Origin: Linyphia triangularis
Taxonomy: Eukaryota; Arthropoda; Arachnida; Araneae; Linyphiidae
Direction: 5' to 3'
Assembly (NCBI GenBank): GCA_963978545.1
Contig: OZ021725.1
Location: forward strand, 9,450,846-9,514,845
DNA length: 64,000 bases
Shown: positions 33,829 to 45,184 of the stretch, piece after piece
How the letters are laid out: each line of letters begins with the position of its first letter
How positions within the stretch are numbered: the first letter of the stretch is position 1
Position numbers and translations under genes: made by a program
Notes under the pieces: model-generated
The model's input: the letters and a program-made list of their open reading frames with translations, nothing else
Databases searched by the model: none
What the model was told of the DNA's origin: nothing

Positions 33829-33905
33829 GGCGAACCTCCGGAAAGCTAATTAACCCACTTGCCGTCACCCAATCGAACCGAAACTTCGAAGATAGACTCG
33901 TTGTT
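33829..33905 (-). repeat. Rep-A fragment
   Basis: GCTAATTAACCCACTTGCCG, TCACCCAATCGAACCGAAAC and AGATAGACTCG match one end of Rep-A on the minus strand. A T-run of about 23 bp precedes it. Confidence 0.65.
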
Positions 33906-33974
33906 GATAATGAATGCAATTTAACAAGTCTTGGAATCAGGTTGGACAATGGCTCGGAAATCGATGGTTTTCTT

Positions 33975-34110
33975 CGTAGTGGTTGGTTTGTACGCTCAAC
34001 TACCTATTTTTAAGTACCATGACGGCTAATCAGGCCGAGACCTACAGATTAACGTGGATTCCGAACCACAGTGAACATCTAGGCCTAACCCGGGAGCGCT
34101 AACCACACTC
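33975..34110 (-). mobile_element. Sine-Q copy 2
   Basis: Shares GGTTTGTACGCT, GGCTAATCAGGCCG and AACGTGGATTCCGAACCA with the copy at 59351-60187, on the minus strand. The tRNA part is cut to CTAACCCGGGAGCGCTAACC. Confidence 0.65.
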
Positions 34111-34378
34111 TTCGTATAATGGTCAAAAGCTATTGAAAAACTTATCCGAGCTCGAAATTGCACAAAAAGTTGGTAATCTTTAAGAATGGAGTTAGTTGGT
34201 TACATTGGATACATTTCAGTACGAAGGATGCTACTGTGTCGGAAAATAAATACATCTTGATTCAGAATTTCAAGAGGAAAATCTTTCCTGGAGGTCTTTT
34301 AAGGTGAAACTACATACTCTTTGCATTTCGATTCTCTCACGTCATTTGACGGGATACCGGACGAAAGTTTTAAGGGCT

Positions 34379-35117
34379 AGTTACGAATTGTTGTATATTT
34401 GTAAATATTTCGTAGTGTTAATTTTGTAAATAGTAAAATTTATGTACATTTCGCATAAGGCAGTGCAATAGTTTGTCGTTAGCTTGGCTTCCCTGCAATA
34501 GGGGTATTGATGATTGATAACGGGTTTTACAGAGGTATCGCTGGGAAGCGAGTGTTACAAGGAGCAGGGCATTTAACATTATGGTAATGGGAATATCGCC
34601 AAATTGGCGAGATAGAGCCAAGTTGGAGACGGTTTTGGCGACTAATTTTTGTCGCCAAATTTGCCATTTGGCGAAATTTTCGGTACATGTATAGGTACAA
34701 GTATCCCATGTACATGTATAGGACTTTTCGACTAAGATCTGGAAAGTTCTCCAAATTTCTCTCTCTGGAAGTTTCGCGAAGATTCACCACTCCTACATAA
34801 GGACGGCCGTGAGTAGGGTTGTCAGTAGTTGACTGATTGTGAGTCACTGAGTTAGTTGTTAGCTGAGTTGACTGGAATTATTGAGTAGTTCTAAAGCGAA
34901 TTGCATTGCATTGTCTTTTGCGGCGATTGAGCAGTTGTGTAGTCAAGTTTTTAACTGCTGTTTTGTGCTCTATTGTTGTGAAAAAAGCTGTATTCTGTCT
35001 ACTAGAACGAGAAGTTCTGGAGTTGTAAAGGAATCTGTGAAGAGTTATATTGGAATAAATTTCTGCAAGTTTTGATCTGCTTTGGCTTCAAATCTTTCGA
35101 ACCCGTCCAACGCAACA
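34379..35117 (+). mobile_element. Second LTR copy, with a 150-bp insertion
   Basis: Same LTR as 24645-25257: TTACGAATTGTTGTATATTTG start, TTGGCGA/TCGCCAA cluster, GTCAGTAGTTGACTG, AATAAA at about 35055, CGCAACA end. About 155 bp near 34436-34591 is absent from the other copy, and CATGTACATGTATAGG is partly duplicated. The flanking bases (GGGC, GGTT) do not match, so this may be a rearranged solo LTR. Confidence 0.8.
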
Positions 35118-35263
35118 GGTTCTTCCCCCTTACCATTCCCAATTGCTGCAGAGTTTATCCTTGCAAGACCACCCGGAAAGCCTTTTATTTCAGCATATCT
35201 TGTTTGTTCCGGCGCAGTATAGCGCCTAGTATATAATTCAACTACACCGCAAGACACTAAATG
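35118..35263 (-). other. Unassigned open segment abutting the LTR
   Basis: The minus strand is open through about 48 codons (for example SCGVVELYTRRYTAPEQ and GFPGGLARINSAAIGNG) until it meets the LTR end. Amino-acid use looks protein-like, but I recognise no family. No primer-binding site is evident after the LTR, so it is probably not the inside of the element. Confidence 0.2.
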
Positions 35264-36049
35264 TCAACAAATTAAGGTATACATTTATATTAGGAATTTC
35301 AAAATTTGACTCAAGTCTGCATTTTGTTTTTGTTTTAAAATATTCCCGAATTCATTACCTTTAAAATAATACCATTTTCTTTCTCAAACTCAATTTACTT
35401 TTTAAATTACAGTGGATTTTGTGTACCTGTTTTGTATCCCTTTCATTAGTGTAGTAAACTTTAAATGCTTTTTCTGAAGAATGACATTTTGGTGTTATAT
35501 GACTTTACACCAACGGTCATAACTTCATAATAAATTGTCCGATTTACAAAATTCTAATATTGTTCTGAAGACACAAGTTGTGAATGTGTTTTCTATGGAG
35601 AATCTAACATATATTGCTATAATCACATTTTTTATGAATATTGTAATCTTAATTTTTTGTTAAAAACTATGTATTTTCTTAAACTTTTTATTTAAAAATT
35701 TATAATTAAATAAATATTGCATCCAAATTCAAAATACTCCATAGGAACATGCGTCAATATAACATCTTTTATTTGCAGTAAAAGCCATACCTCTAAGTTA
35801 ATTACAAATTTATTTATGTATGTTCTAATAATGTCCTAATTAGTCACTTTAATTGCAATTAGCTGATTAAAAAATTGACGGAAAAATAAAATTTATATAT
35901 ATAAATGCATCATTTTTAATACTGATATACTGCCAAAAAGTTTGAAATTTTTAACTAAAAATTAAAGAAAATCATCTCAATTGTATATGTATACCTTAAC
36001 CCATAAAAACTTTTTTTTAAAAAAATTTTTATTATTTTTTTTTATTATT
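35264..36049. other. AT-rich stretch, no gene
   Basis: No repeat or coding signal. T/A runs at 36010-36070. Confidence 0.5.
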
Positions 36050-36310
36050 ATTATTTATTTTTTTTAATAAATCCTTCATATGCATTGCTAACTTGTATGA
36101 GCGAGTCTATCTGCCAAGTTGCAGTTCGCTTGGATGACGGCAAGTGAGTTAATTGGTCTTCCGAAGCGGCAGTAGAAACTTATAAAAGCGGGCTTTTAGT
36201 GACAGCCCCTAAAACTTGATAGATTTGTTATCCATACAATGCATTCTATCTACCAAGTTTCGACTCGATTGGATGACGGCAAGTGGGTTAAGTTAGTCCT
36301 CCAAAGATTT
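36050..36310 (+). repeat. Rep-A fragment, diverged
   Basis: TAAATCCTTCATATGCATTG, then two blocks with TGGATGACGGCAAGTG and TTTAGTGACAGCCCC. Internal part deleted. Confidence 0.7.
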
Positions 36311-36935
36311 ATAACTACACACATAACTAAAATTTTAAAGATTTAATAAAAATAACCATTTTCGTTTCCAATTTTTCTAAATTTCATAACAGTCAAAAGT
36401 TCACTATAAATGTAGCTATTTCAGTCCACCATTCACTTTTACCTTCAGGTCAACTCAATACGCACCTCATTATTCGAACAGTTCGATTCTCGTTCCAAAA
36501 ATAAGCAAAGCGGCGGAAATGACCAGCAGCGCAGGTGTAACCAAAAACCTCACACGAATTTCTCGTTTGCACCTACCATTCATTTCACTTCAAACATGCA
36601 AATGGGGTCAAGACAAAAGAAAATCCAACAAGATGGGGTTACTTTCACCAAAAAAAAAGAGGAAAAGTCCGTTGGATTCGAATTATGTAATTAAATGCGG
36701 TCAAGGGGTATTCAAAACAATCTGTTACGGAAGACCTGAAGGAAGATTTTGCATCATAAGCACACTTCGTAAAGAGTGTTTTGTAATTGCCTTATAATAA
36801 CTTGATCACGATTTTTTGACGTTTTTAGGTCTGATTATGAAGTACAGATTCCGAGAATTCAGTTCTTTGCAATGATATTTCTGTTTTCAGAAGTTGATCG
36901 GATTTTTCCTAAAAAGGTGTAATCTTTACTATCAA
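36311..36935. other. Single-copy stretch, no supported gene
   Basis: 36420-36800 is less AT-rich, with a 92-codon forward frame (basic, PKKKRKS at residues 45-51 resembles a nuclear localisation signal). Its start has no supporting context and no family is recognised. Confidence 0.3.
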
Positions 36936-37637
36936 TTACCCATATGTTTACATAGACATAGGGTAATGAAAGTGTAGCATTTGGTTAAAAAAAAAAATAG
37001 ATTTTGACAATTTCTCCACGTTTTAAAATACACCGATTTCAAAAAAGTTGTCAAGAAAATATATCAGTCTGTGTGTACGTGGTCAGCATAACTCCTGAAA
37101 AAATTGACCTACGATGTTCCAATTTTCTGTGAGGGTTAGTGTTGGTCATGGGACCTATCACTAGGTTTTTGTCAAAATCACGCATGCGCATACGGTTGAA
37201 AATCACAAAAAATCATGCAGAAGTCATGTTTTTCAGCAATTGCTAAAAAATGGCTCTAACGATTTTGATTAAAATCTTCGTGCTAATGCTTCTAAAAGTG
37301 TTCTAATCACCCCCACCTTCGAAATTCCCTAAGAAATGCGATAAAAGCATAAAAAGTAAAAAAACGCGTGCCTTTATGCCCTAGAGCATCGCCCAACAAC
37401 GATTTTTTTTTTGTTCTGTTTCAAGCATAAGAAAGGGCAATCGAATTACTCCACAATATCACCCACTTGAGGGGGGGGGGGGGGTCACGTAAAAATTATT
37501 GCCAAAAACATCGTCAAATCAGCCATTTTTATTTAAATGTGTGAAAATATGAAAATGGTAAATAACACCATACATTTTAATGCAATGACCAATATTATAG
37601 TGTAATTGAAAGTTGTGCGATGTTCCACACCCATATT
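36936..37637 (-). repeat. Rep-B copy, near full length
   Basis: On the minus strand from GGGTGTGGAACATCGCACA to the 3' stem-loop (CATTACCCTATGT, CATATGGGTAATTG). Contains CACGCATGCGCATA and a G-run near 37472-37484. Confidence 0.85.
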
Positions 37638-38094
37638 TAAGCTTCTTTTCAACAAGTTAAAATATACAATAATATAACTCAAAAAGCTTCACTTTACAAT
37701 TGAAAAATATTTAATAAAAATTTATCCAACCCCTTTTTAAGCTACAAAAAGTGAAAATGTTTCCAAAAACTACTGCCATATTACAAAGGTCTCTTAATAG
37801 ACATATTTTACCGACACAAATTAAAGCAACTAGTTTATTAATACACATCTTAGTTTATTTAAAACAATTAAAAAAATAAATGCACAAACTTTAGCAGTTC
37901 AAAAAAATAAAAATATAAAACAAAATTATTTTGACGCAGCAATTTTTCAGAACACACAGAAAATTGTTTTTCCGAGCCATTTTAAATATGCATACAAAAA
38001 CCTCCTTAAAACACAAAAGAAGGCATTAAAAAGACACAAGAAATAATCCCCCTTGCTATCCAAACTTCAGAACAAAACCAGAAAAAACTTTCCA
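37638..38094. other. AT-rich stretch, no gene
   Basis: No coding or repeat signal. Confidence 0.5.
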
Positions 38095-38345
38095 TTCTTT
38101 CACCACCAGAGGGCAGCACCTCTCAATCGATTCCTTCAAGGTAAAACCGGCGCGCCGTCTCGTCTCTTCGGATTGAGTCGTCGCCATGGCAACAAGTACA
38201 CTCTGCAATTTTGACATTAACACAGTGACATACTGAAGACACCTCCGAATTTTTCCTTTTTTTTTTTATCTGTCGGTCAAGGTTTTCCTGAATTCGTTTT
38301 GGCATCGATTTCTATGGGCGCCATTTTGGGACTTGTTATTAATAT
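38095..38345. promoter_or_regulatory. Candidate promoter island: CTCF-like, RFX and YY1-like sites
   Basis: CCACCAGAGGGCAGCACC at 38101-38118 closely fits the CTCF core. GTCGCCATGGCAAC at 38178-38191 is an almost perfect RFX X-box palindrome, common upstream of cilium genes. GGGCGCCATTTTGGG at about 38316-38330 fits a YY1-type start-site motif on the minus strand. CGGCGCGCCG is nearby. TTCAAG/GTAAAA at 38139-38146 resembles a donor. No exon can be proven on either strand. Confidence 0.45.
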
Positions 38346-38473
38346 GCCGCAGATGTTCAGTTTGTTTGGAGTTGAGGTAGATAATTGGAATTCTGAATAA
38401 ATTAGAGAATTTTTGCTGTTTCAATTTTGGCACAGAAATCATGGATTGAGCTGTCGGGTAACAAAAAGAAAAA

Positions 38474-39193
38474 CTAGGGGTGTGGAACATCGCACAACTT
38501 TAAATTACACTATAATACTGACGTGGATTTGTGTCATTTACCTTTTATATTTTCATCATTCATTTAGAAGAAATGGCCAGTTTGGTGATATTTTTGGCGA
38601 TAATTCTTGTATGGGTGTAAAAAAAAAGGAAAAAAAAAAACTCCGCCAAAATGGTGGTTTTGGCGATATACTTTTCGATAATCCTTATATTATCCTTCAT
38701 TACAAGCGAAACTGAGGGGAGAAGAAAAAACGATCATTGATGAGCTCAAGGAAAGAGAACTTTGTCGAAAGCATTCGTTTTTTAACTTTTCACAATATTA
38801 AAACATTTTAACGGGAATTTCGGAGGTGGGGATGTTTAGAACACCTTAAGAGGCATTACCACAGCGATTTTTATCAAAATTGTTAGAGCCGATTTTTACC
38901 AATCATAGAAAAACATGACTTTTTTCAATGGCAGCTACCTTATGCTCATGCGTGATTTTGACGAAAACCTTAATGGTAGGTCCCATGGCCACCAGTAACC
39001 CTCATACTAAATTTGAACATCGTAATTCAGTTTATTCAGGAGTTATGCTGACGACAGACAAACATATACAAATTTTTTATAGATCACTTTTTTGAAATCA
39101 GCATGTTCAAAAACACAGAGCAATGCAATTTTTTTTTTTTTTTTGACCGAATTCTATACTTTTATTACCCTATGTATACGTAAGGATAATTGA
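38474..39193 (+). repeat. Rep-B copy, full length
   Basis: Reference forward copy, about 720 bp, from AGGGGTGTGGAACATCGCAC to the partial stem-loop ATTACCCTATGTATACGTAAG. Blocks include GGCGATATACTTTTCGATA, GGAGGTGGGGATG, and a decayed NRF1-like site (ATGCTCATGCGTG). Non-coding. Confidence 0.85.
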
Positions 39194-39249
39194 AAATAAT
39201 AGGTACAGATGTAGTATAGGATATTTCTTCGGCGCGATCTTATTTAGGG

Positions 39250-39426
39250 TTGGTTGTTTTCAGATTATCTGGCGCCGTCAGCAACACTAGGGCTATAATG
39301 CGCCGAACTTTCATCATTAGACAGGCCAACATACATTTACAAACACCCATGCCTAACACGGGACTCGGAACCCCCAACCTCGCGGTCTAGAAGCTAGCAC
39401 GCTAAGCACTATACCGTTTGGTCGGC
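39250..39426 (-). mobile_element. Sine-S copy
   Basis: 177 bp, flanked by ATCTTATTTAGGG (39237-39249 and 39427-39439). B box GGTTCCGAGTCC carries an extra base, A box TTAGCGTGCTAG region intact. Confidence 0.95.
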
Positions 39427-39660
39427 ATCTTATTTAGGGATAATTTTCCTGCATAAATGCTGTTTCTGGCGACACATTTTATTTTAAGTTATATTTTAAT
39501 TTAAATTCATTATTTATATTCTAATTTTATTTTAGTTCTCATGTTTTTAATTTTAGCAAATTTTCTGATTGCCAAATGAAAAAAAGGGTCAAATGTCCTA
39601 AACTACATCTGTTCCAAAAAAAAATATTTCGCCGTGTTTTCACCTGCAAATTGATTAAGA

Positions 39661-41327
39661 GGACGTCCTAGTAAGGATCATTCTCTATACTCGCTATGTT
39701 ACAATCTTCTAGCCCAGTGCATTTAGAAACTACTTTGTTATAAAATCTTGAAATTTGGCGAGTAGGTACGAAAATGATCAGTTCATGAAATTTGGTGAGT
39801 AGGTACGAAAATGATCAGTTCATGAAATTTGGTGAGTAGGTACGAAAATGATCAGTTCATGAAATTTGGTGAGTAGGTACGAAAATGATCAGTTCATGAA
39901 ATTTGGTGAGTAGGTACGAAAATGATCAGTTCATGAAATTTGGTGAGTAGGTACGAAAATGATCAGTTCATGAAATTTGGTGAGTATTAGGTACGAAAAT
40001 GATCAGTTCATGAAATTTGGTGAGTAGGTACGAAAATGATCAGTTCATGAAATTTGGTGAGTATTAGGTACGAAAATGATCAGTTCATGAAATTTGGTGA
40101 GTAGGTACGAAAATGATCAGTTCATGAAATTTGGTGAGTAGGTACGAAAATGATCAGTTCATGAAATTTGGTGAGTATTAGGTACGAAAATGATCAGTTC
40201 ATGAAATTTGGTGAGTAGGTACGAAAATGATCAGTTCATGAAATTTGGCGAGTAGGTACGAAAATGATCAGTTCATGAAATTTGGTGAGTAGGTACGAAA
40301 ATGATCAGTTCATGAAATTTGGTGAGTAGGTACGAAAATGATCAGTTCATGAAATTTGGCGAGTAGGTACGAAAATGATCAGTTCATGAAATTTGGTGAG
40401 TAGGTACGAAAATGATCAGTTCATGAAATTTGGTGAGTAGGTACGAAAATGATCAGTTCATGAAATTTGGTGAGTAGGTACGAAAATGATCAGTTCATGA
40501 AATTTGGTGAGTATTAGGTACGAAAATGATCAGTTCATGAAATTTGGTGAGTATTAGGTACGAAAATGATCAGTTCATGAAATTTGGTGAGTATTAGGTA
40601 CGAAAATGATCAGTTCATGAAATTTGGTGAGTAGGTACGAAAATGATCAGTTCATGAAATTTGGCGAGTAGGTACGAAAATGATCAGTTCATGAAATTTG
40701 GTGAGTAGGTACGAAAATGATCAGTTCATGAAATTTGGTGAGTAGGTACGAAAATGATCAGTTCATGAAATTTGGCGAGTAGGTACGAAAATGATCAGTT
40801 CATGAAATTTGGTGAGTAGGTACGAAAATGATCAGTTCATGAAATTTGGTGAGTATTAGGTACGAAAATGATCAGTTCATGAAATTTGGTGAGTAGGTAC
40901 GAAAATGATCAGTTCATGAAATTTGGCGAGTAGGTACGAAAATGATCAGTTCATGAAATTTGGTGAGTAGGTATACGAAAATGATCAGTTCATGAAATTT
41001 GGTGAGTCGGTATACGAAAATGATCAGTTCATGAAATGACATAAATTAAAAACTCGAAAATAACGCCTAATACATTTTATTTTATAATTTGAAATCTTTA
41101 AGTCAATGCATATGCAGTGGCTCCACCTGGTTTTGTCATCAGTTATTTCAATTTTCAATTATAATAAATAAACATTAAAGGAAAACAATTTGTGTCATTT
41201 CATTTAGTGATCATTTTCGTACCTACTCCCCAAATGTGAAGGTGGTTTATAGAAAGTAGTTTCTAAATGCACTGGGCTAGGAGATTGTAACACAGCGAGT
41301 ATAGGGAATGATCCTTACCAGGACTTG
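39661..41327. mobile_element. Inverted-repeat element D built around a 37-bp array
   Basis: Left arm GTCCTAGTAAGGATCATTC, TATACTCGCTATGTTACAAT, AGCCCAGTGCATTTAGAAAC; the right arm carries the complement with few changes, ending near 41325. Arms span about 100 bp and continue into GAGTAGGTACGAAAATGATC, the array unit. The right arm has one inverted copy of that unit; the left has 34. The non-array centre is only about 150 bp. Non-autonomous DNA element. Confidence 0.85.
39755..41036 (+). repeat. 37-bp satellite-like array, 34 units
   Basis: Unit: GGTACGAAAATGATCAGTTC then ATGAAATTTGGTGAGTA. Variants are few: GGCGAG for GGTGAG at units 13, 16, 24, 27 and 31, a TTA insertion (40-bp unit) at units 6, 8, 11, 20-22 and 29, and GTATACG at the last two. 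Otherwise near identical, so recently amplified. Each unit has GTGAGTA, a splice-donor-like string. Confidence 0.97.
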
Positions 41328-42029
41328 CTTTTAAAAGAAAAACGAAGATTAGGATTTAAACGTGCACTCTAACTATAAAACAGTAGAAGTCTAGTATATT
41401 CAAGAACTGAAAAAAGATCAAAGTAATTTTTTAAGTATTACATCTGGTACGATTCAAATGCCTATGTATGTGTCATTAACATATATTCAAACTTAACGGT
41501 GCAGCACAGTTCAAAAATATTCAATAACTTATTAAATATAATATTGTCACGAGACAATATAATTTACCAATCTGTGTTTTCCACAAAATTTAGAATGTGT
41601 ATTTCCCTTGCCAGAATCCTACGTGGTAAATAAAAGGATCGTTGGCTTTCTAAGTATAATATTTTAAACGATAATTCTTGGAAAATAAAAAAATATATAT
41701 ATTTTTAAAGTTCATGCAAGATTTATTTAAGGACCATAACAAGAATTAAAATATACTATAAAAATATTTCTTTTAGGAAACGAAAAATTCAATTTAGAGG
41801 CGTGAATAGTAATAATATTTAATAAAAAAAAAAAATTATATAATTGAATAAACATAAATTACTCTGGGGAATACAGAATAAGTGAAAAAGAAATAATCTA
41901 ATTTAAAAATTACCAACATGTAGCTTTAAAAGGACTTTTAAAGGACATTTCTAAAGGTCTTTTAGGTGAAAAAAAGTTTCTAAGTACTTTATAAGGACTT
42001 TTAGAAACAAGAAGTGAAAGTTATTATTT
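41328..42029. other. AT-rich stretch, no gene
   Basis: 41920-42010 has repeated AGGACTTTTA/TAAAAGGAC text, loosely like hAT-like P. Nothing else. Confidence 0.45.
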
Positions 42030-42230
42030 AGCAATTACGACATATTTGGCAATCGGATTTAGTTCAACTCATTCAAAGTCGATTTTTGATGGGGCCACTT
42101 TTGTCTCGGCAGACCAGTGGATTCAAGTTCTATCATTCCTCAACATTCTATAAAAAACAACAAAAAAACAACAACTAAGAATGATGTTTGAGGGGGTATC
42201 TAACCTTGCAGTCACTTTCTCGGACTATGT
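42030..42230. mobile_element. Family C fragment (one arm)
   Basis: GACATATTTGGCAATCGGAT, AAAGTCGATTTTTGAT, GGCAGACCAGTGGATTC and TTGCAGTCACTTTCTCGGAC match the right arm. Diverged. Confidence 0.75.
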
Positions 42231-42620
42231 GGGGGTCCTCAAAAACTTAATCCAACCACTGAGAAACACGTTAAGAATATAACTAAATCTCACGTGTTAC
42301 TTTTTTTGTCACAACCAGATTTAAAGTGTTTACTCTCCAAGTTCCAATTCCAGAAATTTTTTCGGGCGGCAGTTTCTTTAAACACCACGCGTACCTAATA
42401 AATCCCCTCCCCCTCCCCAGGAAAAAAAAATAAAAAAATACCAACCCCAAAAACCTCTTGGTCATAAAACATGAAATATGGTAACATTCGGCGGGAGAAG
42501 CCACGTCATATACATGTCAGACACGACAAGAAAAGATCGCGTCCCAAAGAGATACATGAAAAAAAAAAAAAAAAAAATGGCGGTTTTACTTTTGAATGTT
42601 TTAAATTTGGAGTAACCTTC

Positions 42621-42651
<31 letters not shown>

Positions 42652-42808
42652 GTAAACACTGAAAGCTTTTTTTTTTATTATTGTTATTTTTCTGTAGGAG
42701 TGAGTGGGCCAAGTCAGCTGTAAAAATAATCAATCGAAGTGGCGTCGTTCAAGAGGTTTCAAGGAATGACTTTTGGCTCGATTCCACCACGAAACGGGGT
42801 AGAACTGA
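42231..42808. other. Simple-sequence-rich stretch, no gene
   Basis: C-rich patch near 42407-42420, A-run 42559-42577, T-runs 42627-42651 and 42668-42676. No coding signal. Confidence 0.5.
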
Positions 42809-42816
42809 CTATAGAG

Positions 42817-43653
42817 CAGAGTTCGCCACTAACTTTTAGAGACGGGCCGCATGACTTATGTTGGAACTTTCCGCGGGCCGCAGATTTATACCGAATACGC
42901 CAATAAATATATTGTTTTACTACATATATTCAATGTTAGAAATGTGATAATTACTAAAAATTCAACAATATAAAACAATTTTGAAAACTGAAACAATAAT
43001 TTAACTTTTTTTAAATTAAAAAAATAACAATTGATATTTGATTCTTGTTTCCAAATAATTAAAAAAAAAAAAATTCTTTACATCTTAAATCCAAGTCATA
43101 AAAGAAGTTAATCTTTAGTGACAATAATCCAATGTGACTTGACATAAACTAAAAATCAATAAAGATATTTAAACCATACCTCCTAAATCTTCCATTTTAG
43201 GCGATGTTCGCTTTTAACTATCTACTTTGCGTTTTAAACTAGTCTTCGATGCCATTATTGCACTGGAGCATTAGAGCTCGCGATACTTCTTTTCACATCA
43301 AAACACTAGAGGCCAGTATGCATTAAAACTCCTGCCCATCACATTCAGAAGAGCAGAAATCGAATTGTGCCATTCACGAATCGAGGGAGTAGGGTATCAC
43401 AAGTACAAAAACTAAGCAAAGCAATGGAATACGTCCTTGGTAATAATTCAAACTATTGCTTTTTTTTACTTTTTTCTGACTGTCTCAGGGGGGGGGGGGG
43501 AAGGATTTTTCAGACTTACTGACGCAGGCCACTTAATGGAAAACACGGTTTTTGGTAGTAAACATATACTATGTAGACAAATTAAAATTATTTCCCCAAA
43601 ATTTGATTTTTGCTCTTCTGTACTGCCGGCGGGCCACATACTGGCTGACGCTG
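42817..43653. mobile_element. hAT element N with perfect 8-bp target duplication
   Basis: CTATAGAG flanks it at 42809-42816 and 43654-43661. The left tip CAGAGTTCGCCACTAAC is followed by GACGGGCCGCATGAC and GCGGGCCGCAG; the right tip has GGCGGGCCACATACTGGC, the GGGCCGC subterminal style common in hAT elements. 837 bp, no transposase frame. A G-run lies at 43488-43500. Confidence 0.9.
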
Positions 43654-43661
43654 CTATAGAG

Positions 43662-44049
43662 GAACAGCTTAAAGACAGTCAACACAACACATTTGCATAG
43701 AGTAAGCCGGAAAAAAAAGTTGGATTGTGACAGTTACTGTCGCTAAAAGACCACTTCTACACGAGCTTTTGTCCATAAATATCGGCACCAGACACCAAGC
43801 GTGTGCAGTTTGATGACATTTAATACCTGAAATCGTCCTTTATTAACTCTTTATTTACTAAAAGGACCGTCATTTTTAACACGCTTTTATTAGCTTCGTA
43901 TGTATTTATGTAACGGAATCTTTGGACTCGATTTTCGACCACTTCGAGACGTTGGATTAATTTGAAATTCAGCATAGTTATCAAGGACCGATGATAATAC
44001 AATAACTAAATAAGTTTGTCGCATTAGAGGAAAGATTAGCTCGTGTTGC
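43662..44049. other. No gene seen
   Basis: Mixed sequence, short minus-strand frames overlap without family signal. Confidence 0.45.
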
Positions 44050-44165
44050 CCTCGCGCCGTTAAACTCCAACCAACCAACCTTCTCTGGAATCGAACCGTG
44101 GTGTCCCGTTACCCGTTACAACACCAATAGTCACAGTACCTACCATCGACAGTTGATAAGGCCGA
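44050..44165 (-). mobile_element. Sine-R, possible tRNA-derived SINE
   Basis: Minus strand: CCACGGTTCGATTCCAGAG is a good B box, followed by GGTTGGTTGGTTGGAGTTTA. The A-box side (CGATGGTAGGTACTGTG) is weak. One copy only. Confidence 0.45.
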
Positions 44166-45176
44166 CATTAGAAAGATCTGTCGTGGGCTCTACGGTTATA
44201 CTATCATCAAAAAGTTATTTAGATTTATCATATAATAATGATGGAGGGACACCGATTGGTTTTGATTTTCATAATGGTTCTACTTTTACCAATATCTTTC
44301 ATTAAATATTTACAACAATTGACATCAAGCACCCCACGCTTTTTTACGATGAAATAAATATTTCTTGTTAATCACTCTATTCTTATTTCAAACTTATTTA
44401 AAATTATTTTCTACTTTTTAATCCACTTTTCTATTAAAGCGCGTTTTTGGTATTTTTAAACTATTATTTTTCTCATGGTACGGTATTAATTTAAATGCTT
44501 TGATACCCATTGAGACTTTGAAGTTCACTTTAATGGAATTCCTTGTTTAAATTAATACGCTGATGGGTCGTCCTTTCAGTAATTAAAAGGTTAAAGTAGA
44601 CTAAATATCGTCCGGTGAATACTGCAACTAGACAACCTACATAAATTTAATATTACAGTTAACTTATTATAGTATTCGCCGTATGACATAACAAAAACCA
44701 TTCCGATTGACTTTTAATACAAGAATGTTGCTTAGTTGGCGAGAAAACTTGTCATCGAACATCCGAGTTCACAACCGATATCTCTATTTGAAGCCAGGAT
44801 GCAAACTTCCCAAAGAACTTTCTTCTGAAATTTAAAGACCGTATGGTTGAAATTACCAATTCAATTTTATCTTACGCTTTAAACCAGATATCGAAGTGGG
44901 CAAAAAATATTTTAACCAAAAAAATACATAAAAAATTAAGATTTCTTTAGCGAAATTCTAAAATAGTTAGATTGCTTAACACTCGACGTTTAGTCGAAAG
45001 GATTCTTAATAATTTATGTAGCTTTTTGTAGTAAAAAAATTATAAATTCAAAATAAAAATTTATTTTACACTAAAAACTAACAACACAAGTACTTTCACC
45101 TACAATTTCTTTTTCCTTTATATCAATGACAAATCTTAAGATCACTAAAAATAAAAATTTTACAATAATATACTGG
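44166..45176. other. One kilobase without gene or repeat
   Basis: AT-rich single-copy sequence. TTGGCGAGAA at about 44737. No exon signal. Confidence 0.5.
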
Positions 45177-45184
45177 CTAAATAT

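Noticed and set aside
35118..35263. Internal coding region of the LTR element
   Set aside because: The open frame is antisense to the LTR and there is no primer-binding site or retroviral motif.
39755..41036. CRISPR-like direct repeat array
   Set aside because: Units are contiguous with no unique spacers and lie in a eukaryotic transposon. It is a minisatellite.
39755..41036. Ecdysone-receptor-like half-sites (AGTTCA) in the 37-bp unit
   Set aside because: AGTTCATGAAAT is a weak, unpaired match, and copies are identical by recent amplification, so repetition gives no extra support.
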